Source of the DNA: Desulfobacteraceae bacterium | GTDB lineage: Bacteria; Desulfobacterota; Desulfobacteria; Desulfobacterales; UBA11574 | DNA: 7,649 nucleotides | Reading direction: 5' to 3' | Assembly: GCA_002868985.1 (NCBI GenBank) | Contig: PKTV01000213.1 | Span: 1 to 7,649, forward strand | In this document: piece after piece, positions 1-5,890 of the stretch | Layout of the letters: the number at the start of each line of letters is the position of its first letter | How positions within the stretch are numbered: the stretch's first letter is position 1 | Notes under the pieces: model-generated | The model's input: only the letters and a program-made list of their open reading frames with translations | What the model was told of the DNA's origin: nothing | Database searches by the model: none | Translations under genes and position numbers: made by a program

Positions 1-22
1 AAACTCGGCCCCGCCTTTTTAT

Positions 23-41
23 CCCGCTGGGTTTTAGCGGG
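23..41. other. Short GC-rich hairpin downstream of cmk
   Basis: CCCGCT (23-28) and AGCGGG (36-41) form a 6-bp stem with a 7-nt loop. An alternative pairing of CCCCGC near 10-15 with GCGGGG competes. On the minus strand it follows the cmk stop by about 80 nt but is followed by ATAAAAA rather than a T-run, so it is not a canonical terminator. It could be leader structure of the next gene outside the window. Confidence 0.3.
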
Positions 42-120
42 GGATCTTGAACCAAAATCTTTATTTTGAGATGGCTTCTATATCCATAAAAGAAAGTTAC
101 CATATTTTCGTATCAAAGCA

Positions 121-786
121 CTAAGCTAGAGTTCCGATGATGGTCGCCATGCGCTCAACAACAATTTTAATAGAAAGATTGGTTGAATCTATTCGGATCG
201 CATCTTCTGCAGGCTTTAATGGCGCTAAATCTCTGGTGCTGTCATTTTTATCTCTACGGTCCATGTCCCTTTCAACCGCTTCTAATGGTTGAGGGTTTAT
301 TGATTTTAATTCTTTGTATCGCCTTTTAGCCCTGATTTTTGGAGATGCATCCAGAAAAAACTTCACATCAGCACCGGGGAATACCACGGTTCCCATATCA
401 CGCCCTTCAAATACAACCCCCTTCTCCTTTCCCAAATCCCTTTGCAAGTTCAAAAGGAACCTCCTCACCACCGGCCTTGCAGAAACAGCCGAAGCAAACA
501 TTGTTATTTCAGGGGTCCTGATTTGATCGGTAATATCCGAATCATTTAACATGAGCCGCAATCCCTTTTTATCCAACACAAAACTTATTTTCAGCGTATT
601 GCACAGCTTTTCGAGGCCGTTATCGTCATCCGGATTTAGACCTGATGATATGGCTGCCAGGGCGACGCCTCTGTAAAGAGCACCTGTGTCAATATATCTG
701 TACCCGAGACGATCGGCCAGTATCCGGCTAACCGTTGTTTTACCTGCTCCCGAAGGGCCGTCTATAGTAATCAGCAGTCGTTTCAA
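121..786 (-). CDS. cmk: Cytidylate kinase (CMP/dCMP kinase)
   Basis: This 221-residue nucleoside-monophosphate kinase converts CMP or dCMP plus ATP to the diphosphate. It has the P-loop GPSGAGKT (10-17), DTGALYRG (33-40), the CMP-binding insert region typical of bacterial enzymes (about 50-110), EGRDMGT (127-133), DASP (146-149), the basic lid segment RAKRRYKEL (152-160) and RRDKNDSTRDLAPL (177-190). Length is normal. TTG at 786 is the chosen start because AAGGAG is well spaced and the protein then begins MKRLLITIDGPSGAGKT, as homologues do. GTG at 813 would add nine residues and has no Shine-Dalgarno. It follows hisC after a repeat-bearing gap, whereas in other proteobacteria tyrA and aroA often lie between hisC and cmk, with rpsA after it. 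No rpsA or ispH start is visible downstream within the window. Confidence 0.94.
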   Translation of the reverse strand: MKRLLITIDGPSGAGKTTVSRILADRLGYRYIDTGALYRGVALAAISSGLNPDDDNGLEKLCNTLKISFVLDKKGLRLMLNDSDITDQIRTPEITMFASAVSARPVVRRFLLNLQRDLGKEKGVVFEGRDMGTVVFPGADVKFFLDASPKIRAKRRYKELKSINPQPLEAVERDMDRRDKNDSTRDLAPLKPAEDAIRIDSTNLSIKIVVERMATIIGTLA

Positions 787-793
787 AGAATTG

Positions 794-800
794 TCTCCTT
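794..800 (-). promoter_or_regulatory. Shine-Dalgarno that selects the cmk TTG start
   Basis: AAGGAGA on the minus strand lies 7 nt upstream of TTG at 786 (8 nt counted from the AGGAG core). It lies downstream of the alternative GTG at 813, so it can only serve the TTG. Confidence 0.7.
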
Positions 801-897
801 TTTTGATGCTCACTGAGGCGCGAGTCTAAGTCTTTAGCCACCCAAATATCTGAGGAACCGGGGTGTTTTTCTTCTAATTTCTTAAATTTTGGCTTAC

Positions 898-955
898 GCC
901 CCGTTTCCATCTCATAGGGTTTATATCCGGCTCCGCTTCCAGCTCGTAGGGCTTA
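898..955 (-). repeat. Imperfect tandem repeat, two copies with a 32-bp period
   Basis: On the minus strand TAAGCCCTACGAGCTGGAAG (starting at 955) and TAAACCCTATGAGATGGAAA (starting at 923) are related copies; over 26 nt they match at 21 positions. In two different frames the copies read KPYELEAEP and KPYEMETGR. A 33-bp coding repeat that lost one base would explain this, so it may be a decayed coding or repeat sequence. Confidence 0.45.
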
Positions 956-1001
956 CTGGCCGGAGGATAGAGCCTATAGCTCGGAGAGAGAGAAGAGCGG
1001 A

Positions 1002-1031
1002 ATGGATAATATTTTTTTTAAAACGGGTGCT
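1002..1031 (+). repeat. Left inverted-repeat arm
   Basis: This arm begins ATGGATAAT, then A, eight T, four A, and CGGGTGCT. It pairs with 1213-1242. Its TTTTTTAAAACGGG segment (1014-1027) recurs exactly at 5964-5977. Confidence 0.7.
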
Positions 1032-1107
1032 GTTTGAGTGGCTTGGGGATCGTTAGAAATAACAGGCGCATGCCGACATCACATCATTAAATGAAATTGC
1101 GGATGGT

Positions 1108-1144
1108 ACAGCAACCCATTGATTTTCTAAAGATGGGTTCCTGT
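1108..1144. other. Internal hairpin of the inverted-repeat element
   Basis: ACAG-C-AACCCAT (1108-1119) pairs with ATGGGTT-C-CTGT (1133-1144). This gives 11 base pairs with one C-C mismatch around a 13-nt loop. No T-run follows on either strand, so it is not a rho-independent terminator. It is near the centre of the 241-bp element. Confidence 0.5.
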
Positions 1145-1212
1145 TCTTTCCTCACGAGCCCTTGCCGCGAGTCTTGTCCGCCTCACCGCCAGCGGCATCT
1201 TCGACTGGCGTG

Positions 1213-1242
1213 ATCACGCGTTTTTAAAAAAAGATTATCCAT
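1213..1242 (-). repeat. Right inverted-repeat arm
   Basis: Read on the minus strand this arm begins ATGGATAAT and continues through C, seven T, five A and CGCGTGAT. It differs from the left arm at about four of 30 positions. It overlaps the perfect palindrome GCGTGATCACGC at 1208-1219. Confidence 0.7.
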
Positions 1243-1301
1243 GGAGCGACGAGTTATAAAAACTCTCCGACCCCTCAACAATCTGAAGGCAAGATTTTTT
1301 T

Positions 1302-2390
1302 TCACGCCAGACTTTTCTCAAGCGCTTTTAAAAACCGGACATTCTCTTCATGAAGTCCGACATTGATTCGAATATAATTGGGATAACCATACGATTTCAT
1401 GGATCTGACAATAACCCCTTGCCGGAGCATATCTTCGTAAATTTCATCAGCGTCTTTACGAACATCGATCAGAAAAAAATTGGTCTGTGTAGGAAAATAG
1501 TTTATCCCCAAACTGTCTAGAGCATTATATAGAAAATCAAGACCTTCATGGACCAAAGAAATAACTTTTTCAAGGAAAATTTTGTCCTCAAGCGCTGCAC
1601 CAGCGCCGGCCTGAGCCAATGAATTGGTGTTGAAAGGGAGTCTTATTCTGTTTAAAATATCTGCAATCTCCAGCGGCATAACGCCATAACCGATACGAAG
1701 TCCGGCCAGACCATACGCTTTGGAAAAGGTCCGAAGCGTAACCAACGGCGTTATGTTATCCAAATATTCAAGACTTTTGACACAATTTTGATCACGCACA
1801 AACTCAATATACGCCTCATCTACCACAACAATCACCCCGGACGGCATCTCTTGTATAAAATTCTCAAAATCTTTTTTAGAAATAACCGTCCCTGTGGGAT
1901 TGTTGGGATTACACAGAAAAATCATCCGCGTTTTTGAAGTCATCTTTTTCTTTATTTCTTCCAAATCGATTGACAACGATGTCAAAGGCGCAAATACCGG
2001 TGTTGCGCCGGCGCCACGGACCATTATTTCATACATGAGAAAAGAAGGAACGGGCAATATGACCTCGTCACCCGGCTGCAACATGGCAAAGGCAAGCATA
2101 CCGATAATTTCGTCCGAGCCATTGCCCAAAACGATGTGTTGTGGTGAAAACCCGATATGATTCGAAATTTTTCGGATAAGATCATGTCCGCTACCATCCG
2201 GATAGCGATTCAATTTTTTAGTGGATTCTTTAATGGCTGCAACCGCCAGAGGAGACGGGCCTATAGGATTTTCATTAGAGGCGAGCTTTATGGAATCATC
2301 AATACCATATTCTCTTTCGAGTTCTTCGAGAGGTTTCCCTGGTGTATACGGTTTTATCGATAAGATATAATCTGGGACAGATAGTTTCAT
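1302..2390 (-). CDS. hisC: Histidinol-phosphate aminotransferase (class I/II PLP fold)
   Basis: This 362-residue enzyme is expected to transfer an amino group between histidinol phosphate and 2-oxoglutarate in histidine synthesis. HisC-family members of this kind can also act on phenylpyruvate and hydroxyphenylpyruvate. Seen here are SNENPIGPSP (38-47), NRYPDGSG (61-68), NPNNPTG (161-167), the PLP-ring aspartate in VVDEAY (D191), the Schiff-base lysine in TFSKAYGLAGLRIGY (K224) and the C-terminal substrate arginine in YIRINVG (R341). ATG at 2390 is supported by TAAGG (2403-2399) 8 nt upstream. A 58-residue in-frame extension inside korC is rejected. It is the last gene of the OFOR run, 10 bp after gamma. 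Its position before cmk recalls the hisC-tyrA-aroA-cmk order of other proteobacteria, so an aromatic aminotransferase role is possible. The last two sense codons and the stop fall in a 9-mer that recurs elsewhere in the window. Confidence 0.93.
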   Translation of the reverse strand: MKLSVPDYILSIKPYTPGKPLEELEREYGIDDSIKLASNENPIGPSPLAVAAIKESTKKLNRYPDGSGHDLIRKISNHIGFSPQHIVLGNGSDEIIGMLAFAMLQPGDEVILPVPSFLMYEIMVRGAGATPVFAPLTSLSIDLEEIKKKMTSKTRMIFLCNPNNPTGTVISKKDFENFIQEMPSGVIVVVDEAYIEFVRDQNCVKSLEYLDNITPLVTLRTFSKAYGLAGLRIGYGVMPLEIADILNRIRLPFNTNSLAQAGAGAALEDKIFLEKVISLVHEGLDFLYNALDSLGINYFPTQTNFFLIDVRKDADEIYEDMLRQGVIVRSMKSYGYPNYIRINVGLHEENVRFLKALEKSLA

Positions 2391-2400
2391 GGTTTGTGCC

Positions 2401-2940
2401 TTACTTCGACATAGCGGCCTTTTTGCCCGCATCAAGCGCTGCCATATTGATGGGAATAAGCTTTTCTTTTGAAGCAAACTGCTCTTGCACACACTTTCGT
2501 ATCCGTTCAAAATCGACAATTTTGCTGCGGGCAACGAAAGCGCCAAGCGCCACGATATTGGCAACCTTCACACTCCCTAAGTCTTTTGCAATATCATTTG
2601 CCGGCACCAACAATTCATCAACATCATCACGGCCCGAAGATACGGGAATTAATGAACTGTTAATCACCACAACACCGTTTGGCTTTATCACCGGCGCAAA
2701 TTTTTCCAAAGAAGGACGATTCATGGCAATAAGATGCATGGGGTTCCTGACAATCGGCGAACCAATGGGCCGGTCACTGATGACCACCAGGCAATAGGCG
2801 GTCCCACCCCGCATCTCCGGACCATATGACGGAACCCAGGCGACCTCAAAACCTTCTTCCATGGCAGTATGTGCAAGGATATTCCCTATCAAAAGAATGC
2901 CCTGTCCACCAAAGCCGGCAAACATCACTTCGTTTTGCAT
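2401..2940 (-). CDS. korC: 2-oxoacid:ferredoxin oxidoreductase gamma subunit (CoA-binding domain)
   Basis: This 179-residue protein is a standalone OFOR gamma domain, which contributes the CoA site in the assembled enzyme. It starts with the glycine-rich GFGGQG (9-14) and has the typical PSYGPEMRGG block (37-46), the stretch ISDRPIGSPIV (54-64), and VANIVALGAF near 126-135. ATG at 2940 has GGAGG (2950-2946) 5 nt upstream, just after the beta stop codon. Its own TAA stop overlaps the TAAGG that serves as the hisC Shine-Dalgarno, so translation of the two is probably coupled. Gamma domains occur fused to alpha in some OFORs; here the gene is separate, consistent with a four-subunit enzyme. Confidence 0.92.
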   Translation of the reverse strand: MQNEVMFAGFGGQGILLIGNILAHTAMEEGFEVAWVPSYGPEMRGGTAYCLVVISDRPIGSPIVRNPMHLIAMNRPSLEKFAPVIKPNGVVVINSSLIPVSSGRDDVDELLVPANDIAKDLGSVKVANIVALGAFVARSKIVDFERIRKCVQEQFASKEKLIPINMAALDAGKKAAMSK

Positions 2941-2955
2941 TCAGTCCTCCTCAAT

Positions 2956-3693
2956 TTAATCGGGTGTTTTAAATTCGCCCAGTTGGTAATAGGGGAGCAT
3001 ATTTTCTTCGGCCCACTGAATCGACTCCACCGGCGTCATCCCCCAGTTGGTCGGACAGGTGCTGACAAATTCCAACAAACTGAAACACCGGCCTTCCATT
3101 TGATACTGGAACGCCTGTTTAATCGATTTCTTGGCCCTGACAATATACTTTGGCTTCAACACCGTTTGCCTTGTGATATATGCAGGTGTCTGAAGACCGG
3201 AAATCAATTCGGCAACTTTGATGGGCATACCGACATCCTCGACATTGCGTCCTGCAGGGGAGGTTGTGGTTCGCTGTCCCTGCAACGTGGTGGGTGCCAT
3301 CTGCCCGCCGGTCATTCCGTAAACCGTATTGTTTACAAATATCGCGGTAAACTTTTCTCCCCGGTTGGCCGCATGTATGATTTCTCCCATTCCGATACTT
3401 GCCAGATCGCCGTCACCCTGATAGGTAAAAACAATAAGGTCGGGGCGAACCCGTTTAATACCGGTCGCCATGGCCGGCGCCCGACCGTGGGCTGCCTCTT
3501 GAAAGTCGAACGTGAAATAATTATAGGCCAAAACAGCACACCCAACAGGTGCAATGCCGACGGTCCTGCCCCGAATCCCCAGCTCGTCGATAACTTCAGC
3601 CACCAATCGGTGAATAACACCATGGGTACAACCCGGGCAGTAATGGGTAACCTGGTCAGAAAGAGCCTCAGGTTTCTTGTATGTTTTTGCCAT
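2956..3693 (-). CDS. korB: 2-oxoacid:ferredoxin oxidoreductase beta subunit (thiamine diphosphate-binding)
   Basis: This 245-residue subunit binds thiamine diphosphate and a proximal [4Fe-4S] cluster. Candidate cluster ligands are C19 and C22 (HYCPGC), C52 (VGCAV) and C213 (STCPTNW), matching the four-cysteine layout of OFOR beta subunits. The thiamine diphosphate/Mg motif begins at GDGD (93-96) and continues through GEIIHAANR to NN (121-122), followed by YGMTGGQMAPTT (125-136). ATG at 3693 has AAGGAG (3707-3702) 8 nt upstream. The gene lies 38 bp after alpha and ends 15 bp before gamma. All expected catalytic residues are present and the length is normal for a separate beta subunit. A long open frame on the opposite strand is only its shadow. 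Confidence 0.93.
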   Translation of the reverse strand: MAKTYKKPEALSDQVTHYCPGCTHGVIHRLVAEVIDELGIRGRTVGIAPVGCAVLAYNYFTFDFQEAAHGRAPAMATGIKRVRPDLIVFTYQGDGDLASIGMGEIIHAANRGEKFTAIFVNNTVYGMTGGQMAPTTLQGQRTTTSPAGRNVEDVGMPIKVAELISGLQTPAYITRQTVLKPKYIVRAKKSIKQAFQYQMEGRCFSLLEFVSTCPTNWGMTPVESIQWAEENMLPYYQLGEFKTPD

Positions 3694-3731
3694 TATATCT
3701 ACTCCTTATATGATATACTGTATTTTTGAGT

Positions 3732-4808
3732 TCATCGCGTTTTAATAAAAGATTTAACCGCATCAATAACTTCTTCGGGTGTGGGTATTTCTCCGCCGGC
3801 TTTTCCATGCCAGTAAACCGGACGTTTCCCCTGAACGCTCCGCTCTACGTCTTCAACCATTTGCCCCATGCTTAACTCAAAACTGACAACGGCCTCGCAG
3901 ACCTCTTTTGACGCTGCTTCCCTTATCGGATGTATAGGAAATGGAAAAAGGGTCTGGGGTCTTATCATGGCCACCTCAAGACCTTCGGCCTTCATATTGT
4001 CAATGGCGGTTTTGCACACCCGGCTCATGGTGCCGTAGCTCACAATTAGTGCGCGGTAATCCGAATCGATGTTATACGGTTCATATCGAACCTCTTCTTG
4101 CTTCATGCGGTCGTATTTGGCCTTTAAGACCAAATTATGTTCCTCCAGTTGCTGAGCATCTAAAAAGAGGGATTTAACCAGATTGCGTTCTTTGCTCTTA
4201 CGGGTGTCCATTCCATTTGTTGCCCAGTCATCCTTATTGCTCGGTTCGGATTTAAGGTGATCTAAAAATTCAACCGGCTCCATCATCTGACCGATCAATC
4301 CGTCTCCTAAAATCATCACCGGGTTTCGATACTTTTCCGCCAGTGGAAATGCCATCATCACCATGTCAACGGCCTCCTGAACACTTGCCGGCGCCATGAC
4401 AAGCAATCTGTAATCACCATGTCCGCCACCCTTTGTGGCCTGAAAATAATCCGCCTGGGACGGCAATATTCCCCCCAATCCCGGTCCGCCGCGGACAATA
4501 TTGACAAAAACGACCGGAAGCTCGGCAGATGAAATATAACTGATGGCTTCGCTCATCAGGCTTATCCCCGGACTCGATGACGTGGTAAAAGCCCGGGCAC
4601 CACACCCGGCGGCTCCGAAAAGCATATACCCCACGGCAACTTCACTTTCGCCTTGCAAAAATACACCCCCTACTTCCGGCATCCGGCGAGAAAGGTATTC
4701 AGCGACTTCAGATTGAGGGGTAATTGGATAAGCAAAATAATTGAGACACCCGGCTCGGATTGCGGCCTCACCAATTGCTTCATTCCCTTTCATTAATATT
4801 TTACCCAT
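3732..4808 (-). CDS. korA: 2-oxoacid:ferredoxin oxidoreductase alpha subunit (KorA/VorB-type)
   Basis: This 358-residue subunit forms the catalytic core with beta. It opens with MGKILMKGNEAIGEAAIRAG and has the conserved YPITPQSE block (27-34), a TSSSPG loop (76-81), RGGPGLGGILPSQADYFQ (106-123) and KGGGHGDYR (126-134). A transketolase C-terminal-like domain follows from about residue 250 (ALIVSYGTMSR, then IRPQTLFPFP). Length and style match VorB, the 2-oxoisovalerate-type alpha subunit, more than the longer KorA proteins carrying a fused gamma domain. ATG at 4808 is chosen because GGAGGG (4819-4814) lies 5 nt upstream; a 14-residue upstream extension would overlap the ferredoxin gene and is rejected. 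The substrate (2-oxoisovalerate, 2-oxoglutarate or another 2-oxoacid) cannot be fixed from sequence alone. Confidence 0.92.
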   Translation of the reverse strand: MGKILMKGNEAIGEAAIRAGCLNYFAYPITPQSEVAEYLSRRMPEVGGVFLQGESEVAVGYMLFGAAGCGARAFTTSSSPGISLMSEAISYISSAELPVVFVNIVRGGPGLGGILPSQADYFQATKGGGHGDYRLLVMAPASVQEAVDMVMMAFPLAEKYRNPVMILGDGLIGQMMEPVEFLDHLKSEPSNKDDWATNGMDTRKSKERNLVKSLFLDAQQLEEHNLVLKAKYDRMKQEEVRYEPYNIDSDYRALIVSYGTMSRVCKTAIDNMKAEGLEVAMIRPQTLFPFPIHPIREAASKEVCEAVVSFELSMGQMVEDVERSVQGKRPVYWHGKAGGEIPTPEEVIDAVKSFIKTR

Positions 4809-4821
4809 ATTTTCCCTCCAG

Positions 4822-5058
4822 CTATTCTTCCGCCGCTTGTGCTTCTTCAACGACTTTGGTTATGGTTATGGCCACATCAGGACACATGATACAGCAGGTC
4901 GTACAAAAAATACAGTCTCCGGAACGTGCTTGATACGCAGGGAAATAGCCCATAGAATTCACTTCATCGGACAGTTCCAGAACATTCTTCGGGCAAACGG
5001 CCACACATAGCCCGCATCCTTTGCATCGATTATTGTCGATAGTATGTTTATATGGCAT
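4822..5058 (-). CDS. korD: 2-oxoacid:ferredoxin oxidoreductase delta subunit, 2x[4Fe-4S] ferredoxin
   Basis: This 78-residue bacterial-type ferredoxin has two CxxCxxCxxxCP clusters: C12, C15, C18, C22 and C49, C52, C55, C59. Both are intact and should bind two [4Fe-4S] centres. An extra cysteine (C56) lies next to a ligand in the second motif. It would carry electrons between the catalytic alpha/beta subunits and free ferredoxin. The spacer between motifs (about 26 residues) and the acidic C-terminal tail (KVVEEAQAAEE) fit OFOR delta subunits. ATG at 5058 has AGAGG at 5072-5068, 9 nt upstream. The gene ends 13 bp before the alpha-subunit start, in the familiar delta-alpha-beta-gamma order. 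Taken alone it could be a generic ferredoxin; the operon makes the subunit assignment. Confidence 0.9.
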   Translation of the reverse strand: MPYKHTIDNNRCKGCGLCVAVCPKNVLELSDEVNSMGYFPAYQARSGDCIFCTTCCIMCPDVAITITKVVEEAQAAEE

Positions 5059-5102
5059 GTTTTCTAACCTCTTTATGATTTATAAGCTTAACGACAAACA
5101 AC

Positions 5103-5798
5103 TTACTTTTTTAGTTCTACGGCTTTTTTCCATGGTGGAACGAGCTGTCTTTCTATGGGGAGCACCGGACAGGAAAAACGTCCCATATCTATCTCAGGCA
5201 GCATTTCTACCGAGGCAGTGATAAACTTTAGCGGCAGCCGGCTTTCGTCAGACAACGCTTTAACAAAATCATATCCGTTGTATATATCATCTACCGAAGT
5301 TTCATCCATCAGGTTTGCATTGCCGATGATTCCATTGATGGTCATTTTCGAAGCCCTTTCAATCTCACCACGCATTTTCAAGCAGCTTTCAATGGTATCA
5401 GTGAACGGCCGAAAAGGATTCACCACCTGCAACATATGAACTCGTTTATTGCGGAAAGAATCGGCCAGTGCTGCGAGGACGGTTGCTCCCACATCATTGC
5501 CTCCGGCGTCAATCAGTGTCAATTCGCTCGGTTGACGGATTAACCCTGAAATAACCGAGCTCAAGATTGGCAGATCGGCCTGAAGGTACTTTTCCTCGGG
5601 TACAACCACTTCAATCCCCAGTTTAGAAAGGGGTCTCCTTGCCTCTCGAGTTCTAAAGTAAGGATTAACCAGATCAAGATCTGCGATCTTGACATCTACA
5701 CCCGCACGCTTTTGATTCACGGCAAGGTTTATGGAAACTTCGGTCTTCCCGCTTCCGTAGTTTCCGACAATGATGGCGAGCCCTTTAATCTGTTCCAC
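5103..5798 (-). CDS. P-loop (SIMIBI/MinD-CobQ-like) ATPase linked to the OFOR operon, function unknown
   Basis: This is a predicted soluble protein of about 231 residues. It has Walker A GNYGSGKT (12-19), an acidic strand IADLDLVNP (38-46) resembling the second-strand aspartates of SIMIBI NTPases, a distinctive NPYFRTREAR block (45-54), a Walker B/switch-like DAGGNDVG (97-104) and IIGNANLMDET (157-167). No transmembrane segment, DNA-binding motif or extra domain is visible. The start is uncertain. GTG at 5798 has GGAA 8 nt upstream and begins just before the conserved core. TTG at 5822 would add 8 residues but has no Shine-Dalgarno. It is the first gene after the strong promoter and lies 44 bp before the ferredoxin subunit gene, which suggests a role with the OFOR, for example in maturation, regulation or cofactor loading. 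That role is inference from position only; homologues are often labelled only as ATP-binding protein or cobyrinic-acid-synthase-like. Confidence 0.8.
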   Translation of the reverse strand: MEQIKGLAIIVGNYGSGKTEVSINLAVNQKRAGVDVKIADLDLVNPYFRTREARRPLSKLGIEVVVPEEKYLQADLPILSSVISGLIRQPSELTLIDAGGNDVGATVLAALADSFRNKRVHMLQVVNPFRPFTDTIESCLKMRGEIERASKMTINGIIGNANLMDETSVDDIYNGYDFVKALSDESRLPLKFITASVEMLPEIDMGRFSCPVLPIERQLVPPWKKAVELKK

Positions 5799-5861
5799 TC
5801 CCGCAATTCCAATGGCTAACAATCAGTTAAAATTTGATAAGCACTTCAAAAATTTAGCTGC

Positions 5862-5890
5862 TTTGTATTTTTATTTTATATCGGTGTCAA
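5862..5890 (-). promoter_or_regulatory. Strong sigma-70-type promoter of the ATPase-OFOR-hisC operon
   Basis: On the minus strand a perfect TTGACA (5890-5885) is separated by 17 bp from TACAAA (5867-5862, 4 of 6 consensus bases). The spacer is AT-rich. Transcription would start near 5855, leaving a leader of roughly 57 nt before the GTG of the ATPase gene. It is the best promoter in the window and precedes the six-gene run. Confidence 0.65.

Larger units (their letters stand above)
1002..1242. mobile_element. 241-bp MITE-like element bounded by 30-nt inverted repeats
   Basis: The arms at 1002-1031 and 1213-1242 are inverted copies. The outer 24 nt match at 22 positions and the whole 30 nt at about 26. 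Each arm runs from ATGGATAAT through a T-run and A-run to an ACG core. The interior (about 180 bp) has no gene and carries its own hairpin, as small non-autonomous elements often do. GAGCG occurs just outside both arms (995-999 and 1244-1248), but the offsets differ by one base, so a target-site duplication is not established. It could instead be a dispersed non-transposing repeat. Confidence 0.5.
787..1301. other. Long intergenic region between hisC and cmk, repeat-rich, no supported gene
   Basis: This 515-bp stretch has no intact gene. It contains a 241-bp inverted-repeat element (1002-1242), a GCGTGATCACGC palindrome (1208-1219), a hairpin (1108-1144), a 32-bp-period tandem repeat (898-955), and a purine-rich run near 982-996 on the plus strand. 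A short minus-strand open frame can be read from 910 into cmk, but its start has no Shine-Dalgarno. I see no clear terminator after hisC and no convincing promoter for cmk. The cmk Shine-Dalgarno lies at its low-coordinate end. Confidence 0.7.

Noticed and set aside
38..58. tRNA T-arm-like GGTTCAAGATCC on the minus strand
   Set aside because: The bases flanking the TTCAAGA loop do not pair, and no acceptor or anticodon arms can be found.
1..120. Start of a downstream gene (rpsA or ispH)
   Set aside because: No start codon with a Shine-Dalgarno and no recognisable N-terminus is present on the minus strand; only an 8-codon frame and the short hairpin are seen.
869..900. CACCC/GGGTG dyad next to a T-run as a plus-strand terminator (stem begins near 840)
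   Set aside because: The stem is only 5 bp with a 17-nt loop, and no plus-strand gene precedes it.
1291..1301. A-run just after hisC as a terminator
   Set aside because: On the minus strand this is an A-run, not a T-run, and no hairpin precedes it.
2391..2564. 58-residue N-terminal extension of HisC
   Set aside because: It lies inside korC in another frame and has no family similarity; the ATG at 2390 has a Shine-Dalgarno and gives the normal HisC length.
2342..2797. 151-codon plus-strand frame
   Set aside because: It is antisense to korC and the hisC start. The real genes explain the open frame.
2869..3729. 286-codon open frame on the plus strand
   Set aside because: It lies antisense to korB and part of korC, which have full family motifs and good Shine-Dalgarno sequences. 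Its translation resembles no family I recognise.
4809..4850. 14-residue N-terminal extension of the OFOR alpha subunit
   Set aside because: It overlaps the ferredoxin gene; the ATG at 4808 follows GGAGGG and starts at the conserved N-terminus.
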